Part shown: positions 46,389 to 57,482 of the stretch, piece by piece
Numbering within the stretch: position 1 is the first letter of the stretch
Layout of the letters: each line of letters opens with the position of its first letter
Assembly (NCBI GenBank): GCA_010094045.1
Contig: ML986683.1
Location: 116,340-180,339, forward strand
DNA length: 64,000 bases
Source: Lojkania enalia
Lineage: Eukaryota; Ascomycota; Dothideomycetes; Pleosporales
Reading direction: 5' to 3'
Made by a program: the position numbers and the translations under genes
Notes under the pieces: generated by a model
What the model was told of the DNA's origin: nothing
Database searches by the model: none
What the model saw: the letters and a program-made list of their open reading frames with translations, nothing else

Positions 46389-49300
46389 CTATAACTTCAG
46401 AGAGAACTTCGAGCTTCTCATATCTATCTTCGCCAGCCTACGTGATGGCTTTGATCCTTTGCTTATATGCATGCTTACGACGTCAATATCTGGCATCATA
46501 GAAGGGCGAATTGATCCTGCTCTTGCGGCGCAAGCATTTGGAAATAGTGTCGCGAGCGAAGAGTTGGATGATCTCCTCCTAAAACCGTGATGAATGCAGC
46601 ACATGCTCTTTCGTTTAGAGCGATAGAAATGGCATTGCGATGTTGATTTGCAAGGAGGTGAGCAAAGCCGTACACACTCGCTAGGGTGTCTGGATGCTCT
46701 GGCCCAAGCACCTTCTCTCCGCGCCAGCGTCTGCCTGTTCATTAATTCCGCCTCCTCGTACTTGCCTAGACGCCCCAGAACTCCCGCCAAGTTGCTCAGA
46801 CTCGTCAGCCTATCTGGATGCTCTGGCCTAAGCACCTTCTTTCTCCGCACCAGTGTCTGCCTGTTCATCGATTCCGCCTCCTCGTACTTGCCTTGGCGGC
46901 CCAGCACTCCCGCCAAGTTGCTCATGCTCTTAAGCGTAAAAGGATGCTCTGGCCCAAGTACTCTCTCTCCAAGCGCCAGCGTCTGCCTATTCATCAATTC
47001 CGCCTCCTCGTACTTGCCTTGGCGTCCTAGCACAAGCGCTAAGTTGCTCATGCTCATCAGCGTGTCTGGATGCTCTAGCCCAAGCACCTTCTTTCTCCGC
47101 GCTAGCGTCTGCCTGTTCATTGATTCCGCCTCCTCGTACTTGCCTTGGCTGTCCAGTACTCCCGCCAAGTTGCTCACGCTCGTTAGCGTATCTGGATGCT
47201 CTGGCCCAAGTACCTTCTCTCCAAGCGCCAGCGTCTGCCTATTCATCAATTCCGCCTCCTCGTACTTGCCTTGGCTATCTAGCACTCCCACCAAGTTGCT
47301 TATGCTCGTTAGCATGAAAGGATGCTCTGGCCCAAGCACCTTCTCTCCAAGTGCTAGCGACTGCCTATTCATCGATTCTGCCTCGTACTTGCTTTGGTGC
47401 CCCAGCACTCCCGCCAAATTGCTCATGGTCGTTAGCGTGAAAGGATGCTCTGGCCCAAGTACCTTCTCTCCAAGCGCCAGCGTCTGCCTATTCATCGATT
47501 CCGCCTCCTCGTATTTGCTTCGGCGCCCCAGCACAAGCGCCAAGTTGCTCATGCTCGTCAGCGTGTCTGGATGCTCTGGCCCAAGTACCTTCTCTCTTCG
47601 CACCAGCGTCTGCCTGTTCATTGATTCCGCCTCCTCGTACTTGCCCTGGCGCCCCAGCACAAGTGCTAAGTTGCTCATGCTCGTCAGTGTGAAAGGATGC
47701 TCTAGCCCAAGTACCTTCTCTCCAAGCGCCAGCGTCTTCCTGTTTATTGATTCTGCCTCCTCGTACTTGCCTTGGTGTCCAAGCACAAGCGCCAGGTTGC
47801 TCATGCTCGTCAGTGTGTCTGGATGCTCTGATCCAAGTACTTTTTCTCTCCGCGCCAGTGTCTGCCTGTTCATTGATTCTGCCTCCTCATACTTGCCTTG
47901 GCTGTCCAGCACTCCCGCTAAGTTGCTCATGCTCGCCAGCGTGTCTGGATGCTCTCGCCCAAGTACTTTTTCTCCAAGCGCCAGCGTCTGCCTATTCATC
48001 AATTCCGCCTCCTTGTACTTGCCTTGGCAGTCTAGCACTCCCGCTAAGTTACTCATGCTCGTCAGCGTTAAAGGATGCTCTGGCCCAAGCACCTTCTCTC
48101 CAAGCGCCAACGTCTGTCTATTCATTGATTCCGCCTCCTTGTACTTGCCTAGGCGCCCTAGCACTCCCGCCAAGTTACTCACGCTCGTCAGCGTGAAAGG
48201 ATGCTCTGGCCCAAGTACCTTCTCTCCAAGCGCCAGCGTTTGTCTATTCATCGATTCTGCCTCCTTGTACTTGCCTTGGCTGTCCAGCACTCCCGCCAAG
48301 TTGCTCATAGTCGTCAGCGTGGAAGGATGCTCCTTCCCTAAGCATTTTTCTCTAATTATAAGAACTTGTCGGTGCATAGTCTCTGCGGCTGAATACTGTC
48401 CTAGGCTGTCTTTACATCGTCCCACTTGATCTAGAATCGAAGCCTTCATCGTATCGTCTAGTGTACCGTCCAATGCAGCCACGTGAATTGCATGAGGGAG
48501 GTACGCCGTCCACACCTCCTTCCCGTCATGCCAACCGTACGGGATAAGATTCTGAAGTCGAGCCGCCGCCTTATATGTCCAAGTCGTCCATTCGCCATGT
48601 TCTTTCAGCCACCATATAGACGCCATTTGTACGAGTCGATGAATGTTAAAGAACTTCTCTACTAGTAACCGGTGCGGAACTCTTTGGCCCTCCGTAATAA
48701 ACTCATACCCTTTCAGCGTCCCAATCGCTTTGACTTGTTGCAGAGGGTCTCCAGAAGGTAGCAGCGACTGAGGAATATTAACCCGATCAATACACGACAT
48801 GAACGATAGATAATCCGCTGCAAATGGATCTTGCTTAAGAATCTGATCAAAGGAGATATACCACGTTTTGGCGATGGTACTCTCCATCTCTCGATACCTG
48901 CTGGGGTCTTCGAAATGCTCGCTGAAGAGTTGAATTTCCATATTCGGTTGCCTGAACAAGGAAATGTATTCTGATATCGATGTCCCGTTGCAGTTGATGA
49001 AGGCGGTTGCCTGAACAATAGCAAGCGGTAGGTGTGCGAGTAATCTGAGTAGTTCGTCAACGGCTGCCTCTTCTTCAAGCAGCGCTTTCTCCCACAAACG
49101 CTGCGCCATCAGCTGCCTAGCTTCAATCCTATCCATGTCATCGAGCTTGATGACATTGCTCTGTGTTAGGTCTTCAGCTACCCTTCGGCTTCGTGTGGTG
49201 AAGATGATCTTGCCTCTCTCGCTGCGCGGAAGATAGTCGTTCAGTCGGCTAGACCTAGAGTCGCTATCAGATCCGCTCAGAAGAATACTAGCATCGTCGG

Positions 49301-50506
49301 CATTATCGACTATCATTAACCAGTCGCCCGAGCTGGCTGAGTCCAGTTTTTTCTTAATAAGCTGCTTAACATCTGCATTATCATCTGTGATCCCCGGTAA
49401 GCGGAGGAGGATACCGATGTCGCGATACGCAAGCTCAAAGCTCTCTCGGCTAATAGCAGGCACCCAGAACACTTGATACTTGGCGTCTCTTGCTATCGCA
49501 CGATATGCATATTCTAGCGCGAGGGCAGACTTCCCACAGCCTCCTAGTCCGAATATTGTTATGCGTTGATGGGAGTTTTGGCGGCAAAGAAGCTTCTCGA
49601 GCGACCGGAGCTGATCTTCTCGACCGACAAAGAATTCATTTCTAGAAAAGGGTAGTAGCGAGGACACTATATCATGTTAGTGCACAAAACACGTCCTTGC
49701 GATGTTGCCGCCTCCAACATACCAGGCAGATCCTGTATGTCATTCCTGTCTCGCCATTCCTTCCCTCCTAAACGCCGTTGTATCTCCTCTTTAAGTCGTG
49801 ATAATGCATATTCTTCTCCCTCCCCATACATAAGTGGTATACAGACCGTAAATATCCCTTGTAAACAATATACTTTGTCTTCTTCTATCGTTGTCTTGCG
49901 CCTAGCCCCCCAGTCCATTCGTTCCTCAATACTGAACTCGGAGAGATGTCGTCCCCTTAGTGCTTCACTAGGGATGTGAGTAATCTCATGGATCTCTTGC
50001 TCTAGCGATATTTTAGTGCCTAATCGCTTGCCTGTATCGGAGAAGAATTCAACCGTGGCCGGCGCTAGTAGCTCCTGCAACGTCCAGCCTCGGGTGAACC
50101 ACCTACTCCGTCGAAAGGCTCCTTCCCAGGTTATCCGGTAGGTTTTAATATCAATAACCTCACTTGGTACATGGACATCTGATAGGTATACGTAGCACTT
50201 GGTTGCACGCTGGTACCAGTGGAACATACATCGAATAGCGGTGCTGAGCTCAACGCTAGTAGACTTATCAATACAACAGGTATCTACCCAGAAATACTGG
50301 AGGCCATCCTGAGCAGCTCTTTCTCCACAGAAGCGTATTTTAGTATAGCCAGCCTTGTTCTTACCTGTGCCAGCCACTAGCTCATTATATGTAACTTCTT
50401 CGCCGTCGGTCCAAGTGTGGGAGAGTATGGCATACGAAGGAATGTCGTCGGTATTAAAAGTAACTAGTTCGAAGTCGTCGCCCGACTTTCGTCTCAGAAG
50501 GCGCAT
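46389..50506 (-). CDS. NLR immune-type receptor: HET - NB-ARC - TPR
   Basis: A STAND ATPase of the kind that controls fungal heterokaryon incompatibility and programmed cell death. Two exons (49723-50506, 46389-49666) give 1353 aa. The HET domain (residues about 25-200) has YAILSHTW, GLQYFWVDTCCIDK and RGWTLQELLAP. The NB-ARC has the P-loop GLGGCGKS (301-308), Walker B LMIVDNADD (about 378-386), GKIIFTTRSRR and HLPLAI (473-478). From residue 692 come 13 complete 42-aa TPR (kinesin-light-chain type) repeats with an MNRQTLALGEKVLGPEHP core. The 14th is interrupted by a 2-nt deletion near 46713-46718, so the tail is read in a different frame to 46389. In the other frame the repeat would continue and stop at 46496. 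The 56-nt intron separates HET from NB-ARC. The start is the first ATG; the frame extends 12 bases upstream only through a GTG. Confidence 0.88.
46712..48377 (-). repeat. 126-bp coding tandem repeats (13 full copies) in the NLR gene
   Basis: Thirteen consecutive TPR units, almost all 126 bp long and mostly identical at the DNA level, form the C-terminal half of the NLR. One unit lacks a codon (KYEAES for KYEEAES). Differences cluster at a few codons: ALGEK/ARREK/VRREK, HPF/HPD/HPL, and AGVL/ALVL with DSQ/GRQ/GHQ/GRL. The high identity implies recent expansion or ongoing homogenisation. Confidence 0.92.
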
Positions 50507-51455
50507 TTTAACGTGCACAAATTCTCCGAACTACGGAGGATACAGAGGTCTCGATCGTCGCGTATAAGGTACGCAAGTAGGACAGTAAACAACGTTGTCA
50601 CGAATGCTTCGAGAAGCCAAAGATCTTCCCCAGCAGGCTGAGAAATCGTGTTATTCCATGGTATCGTATATTGTTAGAGTATAGCTGAGGCTCGATAACA
50701 CAAGGGCGCAGTGTAGCCTTCGCCGTGCTAAGTGTGATGGAGATGACCTCCTTAGTTTTCGGCTTTACACGTGATCAGGCGCTTAGCGCCTTGGCAGCCT
50801 ACATAAACCCATCTTCTCTCCGTAGCTTGAATATACCTTGAAGCTCTCCGTTCATCGAAGTGTCTTGATGACGGGCGGCAAGTCTCGCCATAGCCTGTTC
50901 AGTCATACTGGGGACTCCCGCATCAAGCGACCGCCAGCACTAAATTACAGCTATCTATAGATTGTCAACTGAAGCTGCTGGGCGTTTAGATCACCACACC
51001 AGCACAATTATCTCGAAGATACAGTTTGTTTTCTTGGGATAAAATCTTTGCAATACTATCTATAGTAGTATGAATTTTGGATGCGATATACGAATTTCTT
51101 GATGAACACGAGAACGTCCAGAGTGACGCTCTCATCAACGTCAACGATAAATAAAGTTTATGATCCAATGCTACTACTCCGAGAATATATGTGCTTCAGA
51201 ATTGCTGTTGGCCTGTCGTGCTGGAGGATACTGGCCGGGTTTTCATTGCACAGTGATTTTCGCTTCCACCAAGCGCTCGCCCAACCTGTCAGGTATATTA
51301 TCACATGGCTCTCTTCATCTTAAAGAGGTCTTGCACGTTCTGATTTCATCCGCAACGTCCTTGGTCATTCAATAATATCTTCTAATGACTACAATATAGA
51401 AACCTTTTGTACCTCAAAGTCAAAGGGAACTATCACCCATAGCAAAGGCAGGAAG
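50507..51455. other. divergent intergenic region between NLR and orphan ORF
   Basis: These 949 bases separate two divergent starts and hold the NLR promoter. No coding signal. A CACGTGATCA-type site occurs at about 50769. Confidence 0.45.
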
Positions 51456-51914
51456 ATGGCGTATTTCGACTCTAGAAAGCCGTCCTTCACCCTAAAAGTG
51501 AGAGACCCTCCAACGGGTCCGCTACTGGGTTCTTGTATCTTGGAGGAAGGAATAGAGTATATGTTAGGCTACCATTGGGACGCCATTGAGCAACAGAAGT
51601 GGCGGGAATTCAAGGACAAGAATGACCTTCCTGACCTTATTTCTGGGTTAGTAGGCGCTATTGATGAGAGCCTGCCTTGTATAGTAGATGAGAAGGACTA
51701 CTTGAAGCAGAATTGGCGCAACGAATACCACTTTCTCCTCATATACGGCCTTGGTATCCACAAAGAGGAAGATCGCGCAGAGGGTCGATCAATTCTGCGC
51801 GCCTTTAAGAGCAAGGATACCTTCAATGGGACATCCGGAGATGACGAATTTAGCCTTGAAGGCCATCAATATGAATATCTTTTTCCACCACACGTTGCAT
51901 GCACTTCTCGTTAG
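51456..51914 (+). CDS. orphan protein, function unknown
   Basis: A single-exon ATG frame of 152 aa, divergent from the NLR gene. The sequence looks protein-like: charged and aromatic (GIEYMLGYHWDAIEQQKWRE, NEYHFLLIYGLGIHKEEDRA), without low complexity, signal peptide or membrane segment. No family is recognised. The frame ends with PPHVACTSR and a stop; a hidden downstream exon is possible because a purine-rich stretch follows, but no convincing donor was seen. Its position next to an NLR suggests accessory-region origin. Confidence 0.5.
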   Translation: MAYFDSRKPSFTLKVRDPPTGPLLGSCILEEGIEYMLGYHWDAIEQQKWREFKDKNDLPDLISGLVGAIDESLPCIVDEKDYLKQNWRNEYHFLLIYGLGIHKEEDRAEGRSILRAFKSKDTFNGTSGDDEFSLEGHQYEYLFPPHVACTSR

Positions 51915-52663
51915 CCATTAACGGAATGCTACCGTCTAGCTCCGAGTCATATCACTGTTGTCAAACTTTGCCTTTCGTCACGGAAGAATCCCAGACTCAA
52001 CATCCCGCCTATTTTCATTCATGCTCCGCACAGGATCTCGTGCTAGGTTATGTAATTGACTCTGATTTACCCATAAGTTCCTAGAAGTTCTCTATTGATT
52101 TGGTTGGTCTAATAATTTGAATGGGGTGTCTCATTGTTTTGGCTCAGCCTGACGTCAACATTATTACACATAAACACAATATCGTCAATCTTAGCCCTAC
52201 TATGTGTCACTTTCATAGTTAATATAGGTAGGGATCGTTAAATGTATAGAAAAATACCAGCAAGTGAAAAAACAAGGTGCGCCAAGTCTCGCTAATGTAG
52301 CGTGATACAGGCTTGGCGGCTACTTCTAGCAGCTCTGCCCGTGGCCTGTACCACGTGGACCGTGGTGCTAGCTGGATCACGTGCGAGAAGGAACCTCACG
52401 TCTGCTACAACCGCCTCTATCCAACAACTCACGATACCCGGAACGGCAAACGAGGGCTGATCGATACTTGCTAGGTGGCACGACTGCCCCGGAGAACAGC
52501 TATTCGCAGTGCCGCTGCGTCGCGCCCAGCCGCCAATCGCATCCTCAGCTCGACTCGGCAATCCGTCGATGCAATCGCCGTCCCCTGCATCTCTTTCGGT
52601 GACCACGACCGCCCTGTTCTCCCTCGACCTGGCAACAGCGCATGCCCAAACACCCACACCGTC
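51915..52663. other. intergenic, promoter of the SHG1-domain gene
   Basis: These 749 bases go from AT-rich (51930-52290) to GC-rich (52300-52660) and hold the 5' UTR and promoter of the next gene. The open frame of exon 1 extends upstream to 52475 but without an ATG. Confidence 0.5.
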
Positions 52664-54812
52664 ATGGCTGAGGTCGGCCACAAGCATCCCTCTCTTGACG
52701 GCGACAGCCATGGAGGTCCACGGCGTAAGTTAAAGGTGACAGAGCTTCCCATTTCCCAGGGAAAGCGGGCCGCCATCGACAACCTCCTGCATACCTTCAA
52801 GAAGGATGGCCAATACGACATCATGCGCAAGCAGGTATTCACACAATTTGAAACAGATGTAAGCGCTCACTTCGTGTCATCTCCCTGCGAACAAGTCCCA
52901 TTAATGTATCACTGTACAGGACGCCAAATCCGCTCTACTGTCCTCCTTAGAAGAGCTCGTCGACCACGAGACAGACCGAGACCCTTCGTTGCTCTCCAAG
53001 GACCCTGGAATGGCCGCGACGCTGATTGGCGGTGCTGCTGACCGCAACGAAATATACAAGAATGTCACCATTGCCCTGGAAGCTATGATTGATAATGTCT
53101 TTGAATCTCAGGGCGCCGAAAGGATGTGGGACTACAGGGTTAAAGAGGTTGGCAAGGAAGCTGCCGCTGAGGAACAAAGGCGTGGAAGCAAGACCGACGA
53201 AGAGTATGCCCAAGAGGCGGAAATCAGGCGACAAATGCGAACCAAGGCAAGGGAGAAGCGGCTCGAAGAAGAGCGTGAGAAGGAAAAGGAAGAGAAAGCC
53301 AGGAGAGAAGAGAGACGACGTCGTGAAAAGGAGGAAGCCGAAGCCCGTGAAATGGCTCGTCAAGAGGAGCTTGACAAGAGGCGCAAGGAACAAGAGGAGC
53401 GTGAAGAAGAGGAAAAGGAACGGCGACGCCAAGACCGTGAGCGGATTGAAAAGGAACGTGAAGAAAGACGCGAACGCAGAAAGCGCGAGGATGAAGAATG
53501 GGAAGCCGAGCGCGAAGCACGAATAAAGCGGGAACGTGAACGAGATCGTGAGCGTGAGCGGGAGAGGGAGAGAGAATGGAATCGAGACCGCCCACGCGAT
53601 AGGGATAGTGACCGCTATCGAGATCGCGAGTACGACCGGTACAGAGGAAGGAGTCGTAGTAGGAGTCCTGATCGAGGCCGGGACCGAGACCGACGCAGAA
53701 CTCCTACTCCAGAGCCCATCAAACCTATTGCCCTAGAAGACGTCAAGGTTGATGATGAAGAGGCATTAAAAGCCCTTCTCCAGGAAAGCGAAGAGATGAA
53801 GAAAGCCCGACAAAGACCTGCTCTTGAGCGATCTGAGTCTCTCGAACCGCCCATGCGCAAAGCACTTGCTCCAAAGTCACTCGTTCCCCGAGACCCGGCT
53901 ACTGCCTGGCTTACCAAACTTGATCATAAATCGCGGTCCCCTATTAGCAAATCACCGGTGAAATCGGATACCAGGACTGTCACTCCGTCAGCTCCCGCAC
54001 CAACACCACCTGCTTCTACTATAAAGAATGGAGATACCCTGATGGAGGACGTGCTGCCTATGGAAGGGTCGGGCGAAAAGGAGACTTCTAGATCAAGGTG
54101 GGACACCGCTCCATCGAAAAATGAAGACAAGAGTCGGGCCCGTTCAAGATCTCGTAGTATCGATCGAAGTTCTACCATCAGAAAACGTAGTAGAAGCCGG
54201 TCTCGTTCACGTGCAAGCCGGTATGATGACAGGCGCTCATTTCGCCGAGACGACGACCGCAGGTCCAGACGAGAGGATGATAGGCGCTCCTATAGAACTC
54301 GCGATGATAGTCGAGGCCGGGATAGGGATGATCGAGATTCTCGACGTTCTCGCCGCGACGATAAAATCCGCAGCCCATCCCGAGAGACATACTCAAGTCG
54401 TAGGAAAGCTCGCCAGGATTCCCGTAGTGTGTCCCCCTACGACCGACGTGACAGAGATCGAGACAGGTACCGATCACGCTCTCGCTCACGCTCTCGCCGC
54501 AGACATCGCGACCGCACCCCCCCTCGTCGCCGCTTCCGATCCCGGTCTAGAAGCCCGGACGGAATCGATCGCTATGTGCCCGGCGGAACCTCGCGACGTG
54601 AAAGCAGTCGCGACAGGAACCGGGATAGCGGCAGAGGCTATAGGATTAGAGATGAGAGAGACAACAGACGGTATCTTGGTTCTGATCGCTACTTACCTGA
54701 GAGACAACGGGCTGAATATGATGATAGGGACCGTGATCGAGATCGACGGAGACGCGACCGCAGTCGATCGAGGAGCCGGAGTCGGAGTCGGAGTCGGAGT
54801 CGAAGGAGATAG
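52664..54812 (+). CDS. SHG1/BOD1-domain protein with coiled coil and RS-rich tail (COMPASS-associated)
   Basis: A nuclear protein; yeast Shg1 is a subunit of the Set1 (COMPASS) H3K4 methyltransferase complex. Two exons (52664-52858, 52920-54812) give 695 aa. The SHG1 domain spans about residues 26-125: TELPISQGKRAAIDNLLHTF, KDGQYDIMRKQVFTQFETD, DAKSALLSSLEELVDHETDR, and NEIYKNVTIALEAMIDNVFE. A long Glu/Arg/Lys-rich helix follows (EEREKEKEEKARREERRRRE), and from about residue 300 the tail is Arg/Ser and Arg/Asp dipeptide-rich, as in splicing factors. Fungal members combine both. The 61-nt intron sits inside the SHG1 domain. ATG at 52664 is chosen because the domain begins just after it and no upstream in-frame ATG exists. 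Confidence 0.88.
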
Positions 54813-55514
54813 ATCTCCCACTTCCCTTTCAACCAGGTTATTACCCCCCTCCCCTTTTTTTATAAGGTCGGGGCGGCCGAAACATGATTTCCTTCTTTCC
54901 TCGATCTTTTTAATGCGAACGATATACTACGAGCACGACACCGACAGAATTTTACGGTTCATTTTCAGAGCATTCATGGGCATTTCTGGCCCAATACGCT
55001 TGCACTTAACAGCTTCTAATCTTCTACGTGTGGGGAATCATGTTGGACAAATGCATCATATTATCATGGAAATCATAGGACTGGGTTTTCCTTTTGCATG
55101 ATATCCCTTTTCGATGTATCCATGGAGGGTCGATTTGATTTCATGATATAGCGAGATTCTTAATGTGTATTATCATTATTATGAGCTACGGCTCATTGTA
55201 TAATGAATCTAATCCTTTTGGATGATTGTTGTGCGCTTGAGAATACTCTTGCCCAGCGGAAGCCTTCCTCACTGTGCCTGATTAGAGTATTCGAATACAG
55301 GCTGCCGAGAATGACTCCCTATCCTCAGTATCTTATAGCCTTTGCCTACTTCAGGATTCAAGATTGACATATTATAAAATCCATTGACGGGTTGAATTAC
55401 TTGCAACCGGGAGGTTCTCGGTTAAGACCTATTGAAAGCAGGTAGCAAGGCCGGCCCGCATACCCAAAAACCGGGCCCACATATCACGCCCTTCTCATTA
55501 CCTCTTTCCATCAT
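54813..55514. other. convergent 3' intergenic region
   Basis: About 700 bases between the 3' ends of the SHG1-domain and TRS31 genes. AT-rich, without supported coding sequence. A 326-codon plus frame overlapping its left part (54121-55101) is a shadow of the RS-rich tail. Confidence 0.6.
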
Positions 55515-56243
55515 CTATCCGCCGCCACGACCTAGAATCTCCTCCCTCTCCAGTACATCCGGCTTGAACTTAATTAGAAACACAGTCTTTCCGGGCCACA
55601 TCTTGGCTCCATCCTGATCGCCCACGCTATGCGCGGTAACGCCCTCGGTCGCGAAACCCGCTCCATCACACACCCCCTCGATGATCCCGGCCACGTATGC
55701 CGCACAGTTCAACTGGCTCATTTCCCGCGGCAGCGATATGTATTGGTTGACCAAGGGCTCGTTGTCGTACAGCATGTACTGTCCCGGGTCGGATTCGGAG
55801 CGCTCGAGCGCATCGGCGGGGCGGCCGAAAAGATGCCGCCATAGCGTTTGCGCGATGAATTGCAGAAGGGGGAGAATGCGGGTGGGGCGGATGGAAGCGA
55901 GTGGGTTGCTGGAGCGGGAGAGGAGGAGGTCGAGTAAGCGGAGACCGAGGGGGTAGCCTTGGTTGTTTAACCTATCATCTTGTCAGCATCCGACTGCATG
56001 TGAGAGAAGCTGTTCAGGAGCGGGGGATTGAGGGAACGGAAATTGGAGAGGCACACACCGTTTCTCGAGGTCGTTTACGTCTCTTACTCGCCGCTGCGCG
56101 TAGGATATCATTTCGATGAATAGGTAGGCGAATGCGGCGCGGCTGAGCTCTGCGTTCTTGCTGCGGTTTAGGTTTCGGTCGTATATGGTCTTTTTGTTTG
56201 ATGGGTAGCGCAATCCGCTCCCCTGGCTCGGTGTCCCGCTCAT
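55515..56243 (-). CDS. TRS31: TRS31, TRAPP complex subunit (BET3 family, TRAPPC5)
   Basis: A core subunit of the TRAPP tethering complexes, exchange factors for Rab GTPases in ER-Golgi and later traffic. Two exons (56059-56243, 55515-55971) give 213 aa. Landmarks are NLNRSKNAELSRAAFAYLFI, EMISYAQRRVRDVNDLEKRL, NNQGYPLGLRLLDLLL, RILPLLQFIAQTLWRHLFGR and MSQLNCAAYVAGIIEGVCDG, in the order of Trs31. The 87-nt intron splits an Arg/Leu junction (KR|L). The ATG at 56243 (MSGTP) is chosen; an upstream extension has only a TTG. It converges on the SHG1-domain gene. Confidence 0.92.
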
Positions 56244-57482
56244 AATTGGTGATTGGGATTCCGCCGGTTTCAACGAAAGACGTGGGGTTTGGTTGTTAGA
56301 GGTTACTTAGGCACTAGTGCAAATACAGTTGGCCCGATGGTGGAGAAGCGTAATATGACGAGGAGATCAAGCTCCGAGATTGCAGTCGCGGTCCGGATTG
56401 GGCAGAGCGCAGGATTCTCATGGAAGGTGGGGTGTGCCGTTGAAGCATAGTAGACGTTCGAAGCTGTTGACCGCGTGGGAAGTGGTGGTGGAAGCGGGCC
56501 GGTGGAGCGTGCACGCTTAGCCGGTTTCGGGAAGGGCTTGCCAAGAATTGCGACTACACCTCATACTTTTTGCCTATTCTAAAATGTAAAATTAATACTT
56601 TATTATTATAAAAATCTGTTGTTAATTCTAACTACTTAAATTAGAATATTGTTAGCTGAGAGCCGAGCAGGTATAAAGCTGGCCAGGAAAGAAAGCAAGA
56701 AAGACGATGAAGTATTCAGCTCTACAGAGCGCCGTACGAACTCTATTGCCCTCTGTCCATCGCATCTACACTATGAGCCTGCGATCCCACTTCGCCCATG
56801 CTATCGTCACCCTGTTAGCTATTCTCCAATTGTTGATGTACACTGCTGATAGGGGATTGAACAAGTCGTTGGAGGCCTGTTACCGGCGAAAGCCAGCGAC
56901 GGGACAGAGTGGCAGTTCAAGGTTTTGCTATATTTGGCTCAGGCACTTTCACGTTGGGCTGATATGGAGAGTGTGTATTATCGCTTCATTCATTGGTGTC
57001 ATTGCATGGCGAAGGAGGCTAAGTTTGTGAGGTTGTGCAGTTCGAAGCTGGCACACGTGAGAAGGTGTGAGGGAACTTAAGGCGTCGTACTTGTGGTGGG
57101 TGGCTTTCACTTGTCTTAATTTCCTTGCGAAGTATTAATTCTTTGCCCTAGCTCAGTTTATCTAGCTTTTGTTGTCCCTGGAAATAGCAGGCCTTTACGC
57201 TGGGAGGTGGATCGATCTTTGTATCGGTCACAGAATTCAGAAGGACGATTTGTTGTAAAAGAAATGTCATTTGGTCATTGTCTTCTGTAGATTGGCCTCA
57301 CTCCTAAATGGGACCACCTATGCCAGATTATCCAGTGGAAAGGTCAAAAATTAATCGAACCCCACAGAACCTCTTCTAATCTATTCTCCTACAGTTTCCA
57401 CTAAGTAATTGGTGACACCAAAACTCCTATTTCTCTAACAAAACTCAGGAAGGCCCTTCGCATCAAGAGCGTGCAGACCCTA
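56244..57482. other. 1.2-kb intergenic region
   Basis: The left part is the TRS31 promoter. Plus-strand frames at 56649-57030 show no family and no splice pattern. The DNA near 56570-56640 is very AT-rich. Nothing further is seen. Confidence 0.5.

Noticed and set aside
46712..48377. Regular repeat array resembling CRISPR or a minisatellite
   Set aside because: Units are contiguous 126-bp coding repeats encoding TPRs, without spacers.
46648..48429. 593-codon open frame on the plus strand opposite the NLR repeats
   Set aside because: It is the mirror of the 126-bp repeat: one stop-free unit makes all copies stop-free. The encoded protein is a Ser/Pro-rich repeat with no other support, while the minus frame carries NB-ARC and TPR motifs.
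54121..55101. 326-codon plus-strand frame
   Set aside because: It overlaps the Arg/Ser-rich tail of the SHG1-domain gene in another frame; the RS code produces long shadow frames.
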